The position numbers and the translations under genes were made by a program. DNA of 64,000 nucleotides, taken from SM23-28-2 sp964512285. Lineage in GTDB: Bacteria > Chloroflexota > Dehalococcoidia > SM23-28-2. This document shows, piece after piece, positions 17,027 to 25,578 of the stretch. The first letter of the stretch is position 1. The number at the start of each line of letters is the position of its first letter. The notes beneath the pieces are model-generated. The model saw nothing but the letters and a program-made list of their open reading frames with translations, was not told the DNA's origin and searched no databases. The DNA lies in NCBI GenBank assembly GCA_964512285.1, contig CAZEJO010000005.1, positions 22,656 to 86,655 of the forward strand. The letters are read 5' to 3'.

Positions 17027-17974
17027 ATGACACCCAGAGTTATCGGGGTTCTGACCTTTGTGGTGGTGGCTGTCGGCGTGACGGTCGGCGTCTACTTCGC
17101 CAGCCAGGTGAGCGACGGCACCACCGCCGCCCACGAGCAGGGCGAGAAGCCCACACTGACGCCTGTCGCCGTGGTGGTGGGCGAGCCCAGCCTGGAGCAG
17201 GATGAGCCTGCAGTAGTACCGACTGCAGCTCCACCCGTCTCACCCAGCTCCGAGCCGCCCGTGACCGCACTGCCCTCTTCGCCAACACCTCCGCCCCCCC
17301 CACCACCACCGACCGCGACGCCCACGCCCGAGCCGGGGGTCTGCCCGCCGCCATACCGGAAAGCGTCGACAGTAGGCGACGTCGTTGGCCGCTGGCAGCT
17401 TGAAGGCGGCACGGTGCATCGGGACGGATACGTCAGCCTGCACCTGCCGGCGGGAAGGCACTTCGTCGTCGACAGCGGGTGGTACTCAGAAGGGCTGCAG
17501 ATCACCATCTACGATCTGGAGGCGCAGTCGGCCCTGAATGTGCGCAGCGACGGGTGTGAAAACAGTCGCACTGTCCCCGATGCGGCAGCAGACGCGGTGT
17601 TCGACGAGATAATGGCGACTCTAGAGATAGCAGATTCCTACGCGTGCCCATCTCCGGGACGGGTGACGCCAGAGGACTTCCCAGGGACAGACAAGGCTCC
17701 GGCCGTGTCCCAGATAGGCGGTCAGCCTGCAAAGGGAGGGGCGCCGCTCAGGGTCGGCGACCTCACGTTACAACTGCCCGCTGGCAGGCAGTTCCGGGTG
17801 GGCGGCGGGGTGTCCAGTCCAGGCGGGTCGTTCCTATGGCTGTATGACGTAGAGGCTCAATCGTATTTGTACCTGAGGCCTGACGGTTGCGAGACCAGTC
17901 GGTTCATACGTGACGCCGCCGTGGACCCCGTGTTCGATCAAATCGCGGCCACCGTACAGGTGACGTGGCGGTGA
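17027..17974 (+). CDS. Membrane-anchored or exported protein with two repeated domains, function unknown
   Basis: About 315 residues; GTG at 17018 is an alternative start. An N-terminal hydrophobic segment (VIGVLTFVVVAVGVTVGVYFA) acts as signal or anchor. A long Pro/Thr/Ser linker containing eight consecutive prolines follows. Then come two homologous domains of about 100 residues. Each has LPAGR(H/Q)F, a YD(L/V)EAQS strand, and (R)SDGCE/RPDGCE with a conserved cysteine, ending in (A)DAVFDEI/VDPVFDQI. Each domain also opens with a Cys-Pro. I recognise no family. It is probably cotranscribed with the next gene, 36 bp away. Confidence 0.72.
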   Translation: MTPRVIGVLTFVVVAVGVTVGVYFASQVSDGTTAAHEQGEKPTLTPVAVVVGEPSLEQDEPAVVPTAAPPVSPSSEPPVTALPSSPTPPPPPPPPTATPTPEPGVCPPPYRKASTVGDVVGRWQLEGGTVHRDGYVSLHLPAGRHFVVDSGWYSEGLQITIYDLEAQSALNVRSDGCENSRTVPDAAADAVFDEIMATLEIADSYACPSPGRVTPEDFPGTDKAPAVSQIGGQPAKGGAPLRVGDLTLQLPAGRQFRVGGGVSSPGGSFLWLYDVEAQSYLYLRPDGCETSRFIRDAAVDPVFDQIAATVQVTWR

Positions 17975-18010
17975 AGAAGCGGACAAGAGCCAACCTGTCC
18001 GTGAGCAGCC

Positions 18011-19531
18011 ATGCCTAGACGCAAAGCTGCTGTGGCACGGCGAGTGGGTTTTAGCCTTGTGGGACTGTGCTTGTGCGCCGTCACCCTGCTGTTGGCCACC
18101 ACCCAGGGCGGACTAGCGGACTACGACGACGACAACGTGCTCGAGTGGGGAGTCTTCAACAACCGGATGGGGTTTCAGCAGGGGATGATAAGCGGCACGC
18201 CCATTAGGGCTTGCAGCGACGGCGATTTTGTGTCCTCTACCCAGATTGCCGTGAGCCGCTGGAACACTGCTTTAGGCCATACCACCTTCCAGAATAGCTG
18301 CGCTTGGCCCCAAGTGTGGGTCACCACAGAACTCTTTGAGCACTGCCAGCCTTCAGGCCCCTACTACCCTCACGCTTGCACAGAGCCCACCAACGTGTTG
18401 GACTGGGAGATAGTCTCCCCCACGGCGGCTCGTATGAACCCGAATATGTTTCCCAAGTCGTCCCCGGAGTGCCCAAGTGGGTGCTTCGACGGTGAGTGGC
18501 ACACCAATCGTGACGTTACGCACGAGTTTGGACATGCCCTTGGGCACGCCGGCTATGCCGGATGTCCAGGGGGCACGCCGACCATAATGGACTGTACAGA
18601 GCAGTGTTGGTATGACACGCCCCAGCAGCTGGATGTAACCAACTACAACGCCGCCTACAGGCCGAACGGCGTCACCAGCTTCACGGGGTCTTCGCCTGGC
18701 CCCGGTCAGGTGCAGCTCTCCTGGAACCCGAGCAACGTCCATGCCGAGGCGGTGTTCCGCATCAACCGCTGGCCCGCCGGGCAGGGCTGTTGCGGAACCG
18801 TGGTCGGGACGGCCGCCAAGAACGCATCAAGCATCACCCTCTCCAACCAGCCGTCCGGCAACCAGACCTATCGCGTCCGGGGCTGGACTTATGCCCTTAA
18901 CAACGGCTACGGCGACAATCCCTCTCCGCAGGACGTCACCGTAAACGTGCAGCCCCTCCTCTATGACAGTTTTAGCTCCGGCTCCATCAATACGAGTCTT
19001 TGGGGCACTGTCGTGGGCGGAGGCGCCACCATCGTCCAATCCGGCGGCTACCTCCAGATGAGTATTCCCGACGTAGCCAACGCCTATGCAGACCTGTACT
19101 CGAAGAGCTACTTCCCCGTTGGCACCACCTTTGAAGCCCGCGTGTGGGTAGGATCAGGCCAGTGGTATGACCACAAGGGCATCGGCTATGCGAACGCCAG
19201 AGTGGGGGCTGACTGCGGAAGTGGTGAAACCCAAGCGGCAATGTGGCGGGGCCAAGATCGCGATAAGTACACCGAAACCAAAACCAGTTCAAGCTCACAC
19301 AACTGTACCAAGAGGCAATCAAGCTACCCTTCAGGCTGGAGAACGATCAAGGTCGAAAGGGTAAGCAGCTCGCAGGTCAAATTCTATGAAACCGGAGCCC
19401 TGATCGGAACCCACACCTCTTACATCCCCACCGGAAGCCTCCGCATTAGGTTCAGCGCCTACACCTACACTTCGGCTCCCTCAGACTACATCACGATCTG
19501 GGTTGATTGGGTGAAGGTGACCCAACCCTAG
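18011..19531 (+). CDS. Secreted protein with degenerate metzincin-type zinc site, FnIII-like and C-terminal lectin-like domain
   Basis: A 506-residue exported protein with a clear signal peptide (GFSLVGLCLCAVTLLLATT). Residues 80-200 resemble matrixin-type metalloproteases: DVTHEFGHALGHAG at 168-181 and a Met-turn-like TIMDC at 191-195. The usual HExxHxxGxxH is not exact, since the third histidine falls at position +8 (H179) rather than +10. An FnIII-like stretch (VTSFTGSSPGPGQVQLSWNP) follows, then a beta-rich region starting LLYDSFSSGSINTSLWGTV, typical of LamG/concanavalin-like domains. Whether it is proteolytic is uncertain. Base composition is lower in GC than the neighbours. Confidence 0.7.
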   Translation: MPRRKAAVARRVGFSLVGLCLCAVTLLLATTQGGLADYDDDNVLEWGVFNNRMGFQQGMISGTPIRACSDGDFVSSTQIAVSRWNTALGHTTFQNSCAWPQVWVTTELFEHCQPSGPYYPHACTEPTNVLDWEIVSPTAARMNPNMFPKSSPECPSGCFDGEWHTNRDVTHEFGHALGHAGYAGCPGGTPTIMDCTEQCWYDTPQQLDVTNYNAAYRPNGVTSFTGSSPGPGQVQLSWNPSNVHAEAVFRINRWPAGQGCCGTVVGTAAKNASSITLSNQPSGNQTYRVRGWTYALNNGYGDNPSPQDVTVNVQPLLYDSFSSGSINTSLWGTVVGGGATIVQSGGYLQMSIPDVANAYADLYSKSYFPVGTTFEARVWVGSGQWYDHKGIGYANARVGADCGSGETQAAMWRGQDRDKYTETKTSSSSHNCTKRQSSYPSGWRTIKVERVSSSQVKFYETGALIGTHTSYIPTGSLRIRFSAYTYTSAPSDYITIWVDWVKVTQP

Positions 19532-19539
19532 ATGGTGCT

Positions 19540-19555
19540 GCGGGATTTGTCCCGC
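19540..19555 (+). terminator. Small hairpin after the exported-protein gene
   Basis: GCGGGA-TTTG-TCCCGC (19540-19555) starts 9 bp after the stop codon. There is no following T-run, so intrinsic termination is doubtful. Confidence 0.35.
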
Positions 19556-19609
19556 AAGGTCGGGAAGCTCACCCACCAATAGCGAACCGGGCACGGCATC
19601 GTCCGCCAC

Positions 19610-19637
19610 TTGTGTCCCGCTCCCCAACTGCTATAAT
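19610..19637 (+). promoter_or_regulatory. Promoter for ilvE with extended -10
   Basis: TTGTGT (19610-19615), a 16-bp spacer and TATAAT (19632-19637) preceded by TGC, an extended -10. An AAAGGAG ribosome site follows before the ATG at 19671. Confidence 0.65.
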
Positions 19638-19670
19638 TAGCCCAACTCTCCTCGAAAGGAGCGTCTTGCT

Positions 19671-20597
19671 ATGGTCACACCCTATGCCTACTTCCACAAG
19701 CAGTTCGTCCCGCTGGCCGAGGCCAAGATCAGCGTAAAGACGCACGCCTTCAACTACGGCACCGCTGTATTCGAGGGGATCCGCGGCAACTGGAACGAAG
19801 AGGAAAAGCAAGCCTACATCTTCCGCCTGGCCGACCACTACCGGCGCCTGCACCAGAGCTGCCGCGTGCTCAGGCTGGACTTTCCGTACAGCATTGACGA
19901 GCTGTGCGATATCACCGTGCGGCTGGTGGAGATGTGCGGCTATCAGGAGGACGTGTACATTCGGCCCGTCGTTTACAAGAGCGCGGAGGCGCTGGGCGTG
20001 CGCCTGCACGATCTGGAGGATGACTTCCTGATCTTCGTCATCCCCTTCGGCCCCTATCTGGACATCGAGAAGGGGGCCCGCTGCGGCACCTCTTCCTGGC
20101 GGCGGATAGAGGATACGAGCATCCCGGCCCGGGCCAAGGTCAACGGCATCTACGTCAACTCGGCCCTGGCCAAGACGGAAGCGGTGGAGCACGGCTACGA
20201 CGAGGCGATCATGCTCAACGAGGACGGCCACGTCTCGGAGGGCAGCGGCGAGAACATCTTCATCCTCGAGAGCGGCCGCCTCATCACTCCGCCGGTGTGG
20301 TCCAACATTCTGGTGGGCATAACCCGCGACACCGCAATCACCCTGGCCCGCGAGGAGCTAGGCATCGAGACCATCGAGCGGCCCATCGACCGCAGCGAGC
20401 TGTACCTAGCCGACGAGTGCTTTATGACGGGCACAGCCGCCCACGTGACGCCGGTGATCGAGGTTGACCGCCGGCCCGTCGGCGACGGCAAGCGGGGGCC
20501 GATCACCACCGAGCTCCAGCGCCTCTACTTCGACGTGATGCGTGGCAAGAACGGCAAATACGCCCACTGGTGCACAGCCTGCCACATCGCCAGATAG
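19671..20597 (+). CDS. ilvE: Branched-chain amino acid aminotransferase
   Basis: A 308-residue class-IV PLP aminotransferase. HAFNYGTAVFEGIRG at the N-terminus, the PLP lysine in VNSALAKTEAVEHGYDEAIMLN, and EGSGENIF with downstream GITRDTAI are diagnostic. It performs the last step of leucine, isoleucine and valine synthesis, using glutamate as amino donor. It has its own promoter and lies upstream of the T-box-controlled ilv-leu operon, separated from it by a membrane-protein gene, so it may escape T-box control. Length is normal. Confidence 0.93.
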   Translation: MVTPYAYFHKQFVPLAEAKISVKTHAFNYGTAVFEGIRGNWNEEEKQAYIFRLADHYRRLHQSCRVLRLDFPYSIDELCDITVRLVEMCGYQEDVYIRPVVYKSAEALGVRLHDLEDDFLIFVIPFGPYLDIEKGARCGTSSWRRIEDTSIPARAKVNGIYVNSALAKTEAVEHGYDEAIMLNEDGHVSEGSGENIFILESGRLITPPVWSNILVGITRDTAITLAREELGIETIERPIDRSELYLADECFMTGTAAHVTPVIEVDRRPVGDGKRGPITTELQRLYFDVMRGKNGKYAHWCTACHIAR

Positions 20598-20620
20598 CAG
20601 ATGGAGGCGTCGTCGCCGCG

Positions 20621-21517
20621 GTGATCTACCATCCTGCCCGTCTGATCGGCATGGCCACCGGCGCCGCCATGGTGGCGCTGGCACTCCTCCTGGCGGCGCT
20701 CCTGATGGCTTTCGGCAGCCCCTGGGCTATCTCGGCGGCCAAATTCCTTGCTTTCGGGAGCGCCTTCCTCCTCCTCGCCCTGGCGGCCATCTTCGCCTAC
20801 TGGACCTACGCCTGCTTGGCCATGAGCTACAGCCTGGACGAGAAGGGCCTATCGATACGCTGGGGGCTCATTCGCCAGTTCATCCCGTTGAATCGAATCG
20901 AGCGCATTGTTCCAGGTCGAGAGGCGCGCTTCTCGGAGATCCAGGGGGTCAACTGGTGGGCTTATCACGTCGGGCGAGGCAGCGTGCCGGGCATCGGCGA
21001 GGTGCTCTTCTACTCCTGTCATCAGTCGCCCTGGGAGTTGATCTACATCGTCACGTCATCTGGCTCCTATGCCATCTCGCCCGAGAACAGCGTCCGCTTC
21101 ACCAAGGAGCTGCAGCGCCTTCAGCACTCTGAAGCAGCCGCAGCGGAGGAGACGCCGGAGCAAAGGGCTAAGCACCCCCTAGTGGCGATCCACCCGTTCT
21201 GGCTAGACCGCTACGGCCAGGCGCTGGCCCTCATCGCGGTGCTGGCCAACGTGGCCCTCTTCGGCTTCGTCTTCGCCGTCTACCCCGGCCTCGCCGACGA
21301 GCTGAACCTGGCCTTCCCACCCCTGGGTCAGACCGACCTCAGACCCAAGCAGGAGGTGCTGCAGATTCCTGCCACCGCCCTCGCCCTGCTGGCGGTCAGC
21401 CTGGCGGCTGGCCTGGCCGTCCACAAGTGGGAGCGAGCCGCCTCCTACCTACTGCTGGCGGGAGCGACCTTGCTCCAGTGCCTCTTCTGGATTGCGGCCG
21501 CCATCGCCGTCACCTAA
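20621..21517 (+). CDS. Membrane protein with bacterial PH-like domain, function unknown
   Basis: About 298 residues if it starts at GTG 20621 (GGAGG at 20603-20607). Two N-terminal membrane segments (MATGAAMVALALLLAALLMAF and FLAFGSAFLLLALAAIFAYW) precede a domain with YSLDEKGLSIRWGLIRQFIPLNRIERIVPG. That pattern is typical of bacterial PH domains (DUF304 type). Two or three further membrane segments close the protein. It follows ilvE by 23 bp. No enzymatic role is evident. Confidence 0.68.
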   Translation: MIYHPARLIGMATGAAMVALALLLAALLMAFGSPWAISAAKFLAFGSAFLLLALAAIFAYWTYACLAMSYSLDEKGLSIRWGLIRQFIPLNRIERIVPGREARFSEIQGVNWWAYHVGRGSVPGIGEVLFYSCHQSPWELIYIVTSSGSYAISPENSVRFTKELQRLQHSEAAAAEETPEQRAKHPLVAIHPFWLDRYGQALALIAVLANVALFGFVFAVYPGLADELNLAFPPLGQTDLRPKQEVLQIPATALALLAVSLAAGLAVHKWERAASYLLLAGATLLQCLFWIAAAIAVT

Positions 21518-21690
21518 CCTGGGAGACTGTTGAAAGACGCTCCGTTTGCCCTTCTGGATGTTCCACTTGCGGACGGCAGTCTGAGCTGGCTGGTGGACGC
21601 CTGGGAGATCGCCGCGCGCAGAAGCCGATGCCGTTTGCCTACCGAGAAGCTCAGGAAGGACATGGAACGGTGAGAATTGGACAATCTTGC
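21518..21690. other. Intergenic stretch before the T-box promoter; nothing recognised
   Basis: No coding signature, RNA gene or repeat was seen here. Open frames on both strands have no plausible start or family similarity. Confidence 0.5.
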
Positions 21691-21719
21691 TTGACACTGG
21701 CAATTTTCGTTGCTAGAAT
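21691..21719 (+). promoter_or_regulatory. Strong sigma-70 promoter of the ilv-leu operon
   Basis: A perfect TTGACA (21691-21696), a 17-bp spacer and TAGAAT (21714-21719). Transcription would begin near 21726, just before the T-box stem I. This is one of the closest matches to consensus in the window. Confidence 0.85.
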
Positions 21720-21940
21720 GGCGCTCACAACCAAAGTGGAAAAGGCGACGAAGGGGAGTAGTAGAGGCTCCTTCCTGCTCAAGAGAGCCGGGAGAAGGTG
21801 AGAGCCTGGTAGCGAAGGCGCCTCGAACTCGCCCCAGAGCCACCAGGCTGAACGTCTTGCAGACACGGTAGGTCTGGTCGGGAGCGCCCGTTAGAGCGCT
21901 TGGAGCGCTCCGACAGGTCGGAGCAGAAGGGTGGCACCGT

Positions 21941-21981
21941 CCCGCCCCAGCGGGATCCCTTTGGGGCGGGATTTGCATTTT
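21941..21981 (+). terminator. T-box terminator 1
   Basis: CCCGCCCC (21941-21948) pairs with GGGGCGGG (21963-21970) and is followed by ATTTGCATTTT. Its 5' arm lies just after the first T-box sequence, as expected for mutually exclusive antiterminator and terminator folds. Confidence 0.82.
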
Positions 21982-22043
21982 AGGGTGCCGCCAGAGTGCT
22001 GACTTGGCGGAGAAGAAGGGTGGTACCGCGAGGATTCTTGTAT

Positions 22044-22078
22044 GATCCCGTCCCTTTTGGGGGCGGGATCGCTTGTTT
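22044..22078 (+). terminator. T-box terminator 2
   Basis: GATCCCGTCCC (22044-22054) pairs with GGGGGCGGGATC (22059-22070), followed by GCTTGTTT. It sits after the second T-box sequence and about 40 bp before the ilvD start. Confidence 0.82.
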
Positions 22079-22118
22079 CGGTCGGGGCACGTCCCCGGCC
22101 TGGAGGAGAATATAAGCC

Positions 22119-23795
22119 ATGGCGGCTGCTGGTCCTGTCCTGATAAGCAATAAGGTGAAGAAGGGCGTGGAGCGCGCGCCCCACAGGTCGCTGCTGCGAG
22201 CCCTGGGCCTCACCGACAAGGAGATGGATCAGCCCTTCGTCGGCGTTGTCAACAGCTACAACGAGATCATCCCCGGCCACACCCACCTGCGCCAGATCGC
22301 CGAAGCGGCCAAGGCCGGCGTGCGCAGCGCTGGCGGCACTCCCTTCGAGGTGAACGTGCCCAGCGTGGGCGATGGGATCGCCATGGGACACATCGGCATG
22401 CGCTACAGCCTGCCCAGCCGCGAGGTTATCGCCGATGCCGTGGAGTGCATGGCCGTAGCCCACGCCTTCGACGCCCTGGTATTCGTCACTAATTGCGACA
22501 AGATTGTGCCGGGGATGCTCATGGCAGCAGTGCGGCTGAACCTGCCCTGCATCTTCGTCTCCGGCGGGCCGATGCTGGCCGGCCACTGGCAGGGCCGGGC
22601 GGTGGACCTGGCCACCGTCTTTGAGGCGGTGGGCCTGGTGAGCAAGGGGGACATGTCGGAGGAGGAGCTGCAGCGGCTGGAGTTGGTGGCTTGTCCCACC
22701 TGCGGCTCCTGCGCTGGCATGTTCACCGCCAACACAATGAACTGCGCTACCGAGGCGCTGGGGCTGGCCCTGCCCGGCAACGGCACCATCCCCGCCGTGG
22801 ACGCTGCCCGTCTTCGCCTGGCAAAAGAGGCCGGGGCGAAGGTGATGGAGGTCCTTGAGGATCGCCTGCGGCCGCGCCAGATTGTGACCAGCGATGGCAT
22901 CTGGAATGCCCTGGCAGTGGACACGGCCCTGGGGGGGAGCACGAACTCCATACTTCACCTGTTGGCCATCGCTCATGAGGCGGGGGCGGATTTCCCCCTG
23001 GACATGGTGAACGAGATCAGCGCCCGTACGCCGCAACTGTGTCGCCTGAGCCCAGCGGGGTCTTACCACGTGGAGGACCTCCATCGAGCGGGCGGCATTG
23101 CGGCCGTCATGAAGGAGATAGAGTCGGTCTTGCACACGGAGGTGCCTACGGTCACGGGCGGGACGGTGGGCGAGAACATCGCCGACGCCGAGGTGCGTGA
23201 CCGCGCCGTGGTCCGCCCCTTAGCCGAGCCTCACTCGCCCCACGGCGGGCTGACCGTTCTTTTCGGCAGCCTGGCGCCGGAGGGGGCGGTGGTCAAGTCG
23301 GCGGCGGTGGCTCCCGCGATGATGAGCCACCGTGGCCCAGCCCGCTGCTTCGACTCCGAGGACGAGTGCGTCGAGGCGATCATGCACCGGCATTTCAAGG
23401 AAGGCGATGTCCTGGTGTTGCGCTACGAGGGACCCAGGGGCGGCCCCGGCATGCCGGAGATGCTCTCCCCTACCTCCATCATCTCGGGCATGGGGCTAGA
23501 CGACAAGGTGGCTCTGATTACCGATGGCCGCTTCTCGGGCGCCACTCGCGGCGCTGCCATCGGCCACGTGTCGCCGGAGGCGGCGGCTGGCGGCCCCATC
23601 GCCGTTCTCCAAGACGGCGATGAGGTGATCATCGATATAGCCGACCAGCGCCTGGATACCGCCGTCAGCCAGGTGGAGATCGAGACGCGCCTGGCGGCTC
23701 TGCCGCCCTTCCAGCCCAAGATCGAGAGCGGTTATCTAAAACGCTACGCCCAGTCTGTAACGAGCGCCAGCAAGGGCGCCGTCTTAAAGGATTAA
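22119..23795 (+). CDS. ilvD: Dihydroxy-acid dehydratase
   Basis: 558 residues, the normal length. Fe-S cluster cysteines occur in FVTNCDKIVPGM and in ACPTCGSCAGMFTANTMNC. The C-terminal TDGRFSGATRGAAIGHVSPEAA motif is diagnostic of IlvD. It dehydrates dihydroxyisovalerate and dihydroxymethylvalerate in valine/leucine and isoleucine synthesis. It is the first gene behind the T-box. A GGAGGAG ribosome site precedes the ATG. It is unusual but not unique for ilvD rather than ilvB to lead such an operon. Confidence 0.96.
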   Translation: MAAAGPVLISNKVKKGVERAPHRSLLRALGLTDKEMDQPFVGVVNSYNEIIPGHTHLRQIAEAAKAGVRSAGGTPFEVNVPSVGDGIAMGHIGMRYSLPSREVIADAVECMAVAHAFDALVFVTNCDKIVPGMLMAAVRLNLPCIFVSGGPMLAGHWQGRAVDLATVFEAVGLVSKGDMSEEELQRLELVACPTCGSCAGMFTANTMNCATEALGLALPGNGTIPAVDAARLRLAKEAGAKVMEVLEDRLRPRQIVTSDGIWNALAVDTALGGSTNSILHLLAIAHEAGADFPLDMVNEISARTPQLCRLSPAGSYHVEDLHRAGGIAAVMKEIESVLHTEVPTVTGGTVGENIADAEVRDRAVVRPLAEPHSPHGGLTVLFGSLAPEGAVVKSAAVAPAMMSHRGPARCFDSEDECVEAIMHRHFKEGDVLVLRYEGPRGGPGMPEMLSPTSIISGMGLDDKVALITDGRFSGATRGAAIGHVSPEAAAGGPIAVLQDGDEVIIDIADQRLDTAVSQVEIETRLAALPPFQPKIESGYLKRYAQSVTSASKGAVLKD

Positions 23796-23874
23796 AGAAG
23801 AGATGGCCCTGCGATTGGGAGACGAATTGGCCGCGGTCACAGCAGGAGCCGGCCGCTAGAGGGGAGGAGAAGAG

Positions 23875-25578
23875 ATGGAGCTTACGGGAGCGCAGATGAT
23901 CTGCGAATGCCTGGTGCGGGAAGGTGTGGAGCACTTCTTCGGCATCCCCGGCGGGGCGACCATACCTTTCTACGACATCCTGCCGCAGTACCCCCAGCTG
24001 AAGCACATCCTGGTACGGCACGAGCAGGTGGCTGCCCACGCCGCCGACGGCTATGCCAGGGCCTCGGGCAGGGTGGGCGTATGCTGCGCTACCTCCGGCC
24101 CCGGGGCGACGAACCTCGTCACCGGCATCGCCAACGCCTACCTGGACTCCGTACCCATCGTGGCCCTCACCGGCGAGGTGGTAAGAGGGCTCATCGGCCG
24201 CGACGGCTTCCAAGAGGCAGATATCACCGGCATCACCCTGCCCATCACAAAGCACAACTACCTGGCTCTGGACGCAGCAGACCTGCCGCGGATCATTCGC
24301 GAGGCATTCCACATCGCTGGCACAGGGCGGCCGGGGCCGGTGCTCATCGACTTCCCCCGCGATGTCTTCCAGCAAAAGGCGGAGTTCGTCTACCCGGAGA
24401 AACTGGAGATGCGGGGCTACCGGCCCGTGCCTCCCCCTGACCAGGAGCACGTCGACCGGGCGGCGGAGCTGATCAACGAGTCGAAGCAGCCGCTGATTCT
24501 CGCCGGCCACGGGGTGATCATCTCCCAGGCTTACAAAGAGCTCAAAGAGCTAGCCGAGAAAGGAAACATACCCGTCATCACCACCCTCCTGGGCATCAGC
24601 AGCTTCCCCGGCTCCCACCCCTTGTGCCTGGGCATGCCCGGTATGCACGGCATGTACTGGAACAACGTGGCCATCGGCGAATGCGACCTGCTGATAGCGA
24701 TCGGCATGCGCTTCGACGACCGAGTGACGGGCCGCCTGCGCGACTTTGCCCCGAACGCCAAGGTCATCCACGTGGACATCGACCCGGCGGAGATCGGCAA
24801 GAATGTGCGGCCGACAGTGGCCCTCCAGAGCGACGCCAAGAGCGTCCTCAAGGAGCTGAATCGCCGGGTGAAGAGCCGCTCGCGAGACGACTGGTTGGCT
24901 CACCTGGACGAGCTCAAGCGGGAGCATCCGTCGATCACTATCCGCGAGACGGACAAGCTGTTGCCCCAGTACGTCATCAAGACAATATACGACGCCACCA
25001 AGGGCGACTGCTCGGTGGTCACTGGAGTGGGGCAGCACCAGATGTGGGCGGCTCAGCTCTTCTGGTTCGACAAGCCCAACTCGCTGTTCACCGCCGGCGG
25101 GCTGGGCCCCATGGGGTTCGAGGTGCCGGCGGCCATCGGGGTGCAGGTAGCCCGGCCGGACGAGCTGGTGTGGTCGATATGCGGCGACGGCGGCTTCCAG
25201 ATGACCCTGCAGGACCTGATCACCGTCTCCGCCAACGACCTGCCCATCAAGTTCGCCATCCTCAACAACGCTCATCTAGGGATGGTGCGCCAGTGGCAGA
25301 CCCTCTTCTACCAGGACAACCTGGTGGCCACGCCCTTGCAGAATCCCGACTTCGTGAAGATCGCCGAGGCCTACGACATTCTGGGGATAAGGGTCACTGA
25401 CAAGCAAATGGTGGAATCGGCCATCTACAGGGCCATGGAGCACCCCGGGCCGGTGATCATCGACTTCCAGGTGGAGGAGCAAGAGAACATCTTCCCGATG
25501 GTGCCGCCGGGGGCAGCTCTGCAGGAGACACTGGACCTACCTAAATCCGAGGAAGAAAGGGTGGTGGCGCACACATGA
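23875..25578 (+). CDS. ilvB: Acetolactate synthase, large subunit
   Basis: 567 residues with the ThDP-enzyme layout. The catalytic glutamate is in VRHEQVAAHAADGYARA, an FAD/regulatory central domain has GMRFDDRVTG, and the ThDP site is GDGGFQMTLQDL..ILNN. It joins two pyruvates, or pyruvate and 2-oxobutyrate, to start valine/leucine or isoleucine synthesis. AGGGGAGGAG precedes the ATG. Its end overlaps ilvN by ATGA, consistent with coupled synthesis of catalytic and regulatory subunits. Confidence 0.96.
   Translation: MELTGAQMICECLVREGVEHFFGIPGGATIPFYDILPQYPQLKHILVRHEQVAAHAADGYARASGRVGVCCATSGPGATNLVTGIANAYLDSVPIVALTGEVVRGLIGRDGFQEADITGITLPITKHNYLALDAADLPRIIREAFHIAGTGRPGPVLIDFPRDVFQQKAEFVYPEKLEMRGYRPVPPPDQEHVDRAAELINESKQPLILAGHGVIISQAYKELKELAEKGNIPVITTLLGISSFPGSHPLCLGMPGMHGMYWNNVAIGECDLLIAIGMRFDDRVTGRLRDFAPNAKVIHVDIDPAEIGKNVRPTVALQSDAKSVLKELNRRVKSRSRDDWLAHLDELKREHPSITIRETDKLLPQYVIKTIYDATKGDCSVVTGVGQHQMWAAQLFWFDKPNSLFTAGGLGPMGFEVPAAIGVQVARPDELVWSICGDGGFQMTLQDLITVSANDLPIKFAILNNAHLGMVRQWQTLFYQDNLVATPLQNPDFVKIAEAYDILGIRVTDKQMVESAIYRAMEHPGPVIIDFQVEEQENIFPMVPPGAALQETLDLPKSEEERVVAHT

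Larger units (their letters stand above)
21726..22080 (+). promoter_or_regulatory. T-box leader (leucine specifier) with two antiterminator/terminator units
   Basis: Stem I is recognisable from GGCGACGAAGGGGAGTAG (K-turn with AGTA), the apical AAGAGAGCCGGG/GGTGAGAGCC, and a specifier loop GAACTCGCC. The CTC at 21828-21830 occupies the codon position, indicating tRNA-Leu. A first T-box sequence AAGGGTGGCACCG (21927-21939) is followed by a terminator. A second, consensus AAGGGTGGTACCGCG (22016-22030) is followed by another terminator. Each is preceded by a short stem III (CTCCGACAGGTCGGAG; CCGCCA..TGGCGG). Uncharged tRNA should pair with the T-box, favour the antiterminator and allow reading into ilvD. 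There is one specifier domain but two decision points. Confidence 0.9.
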
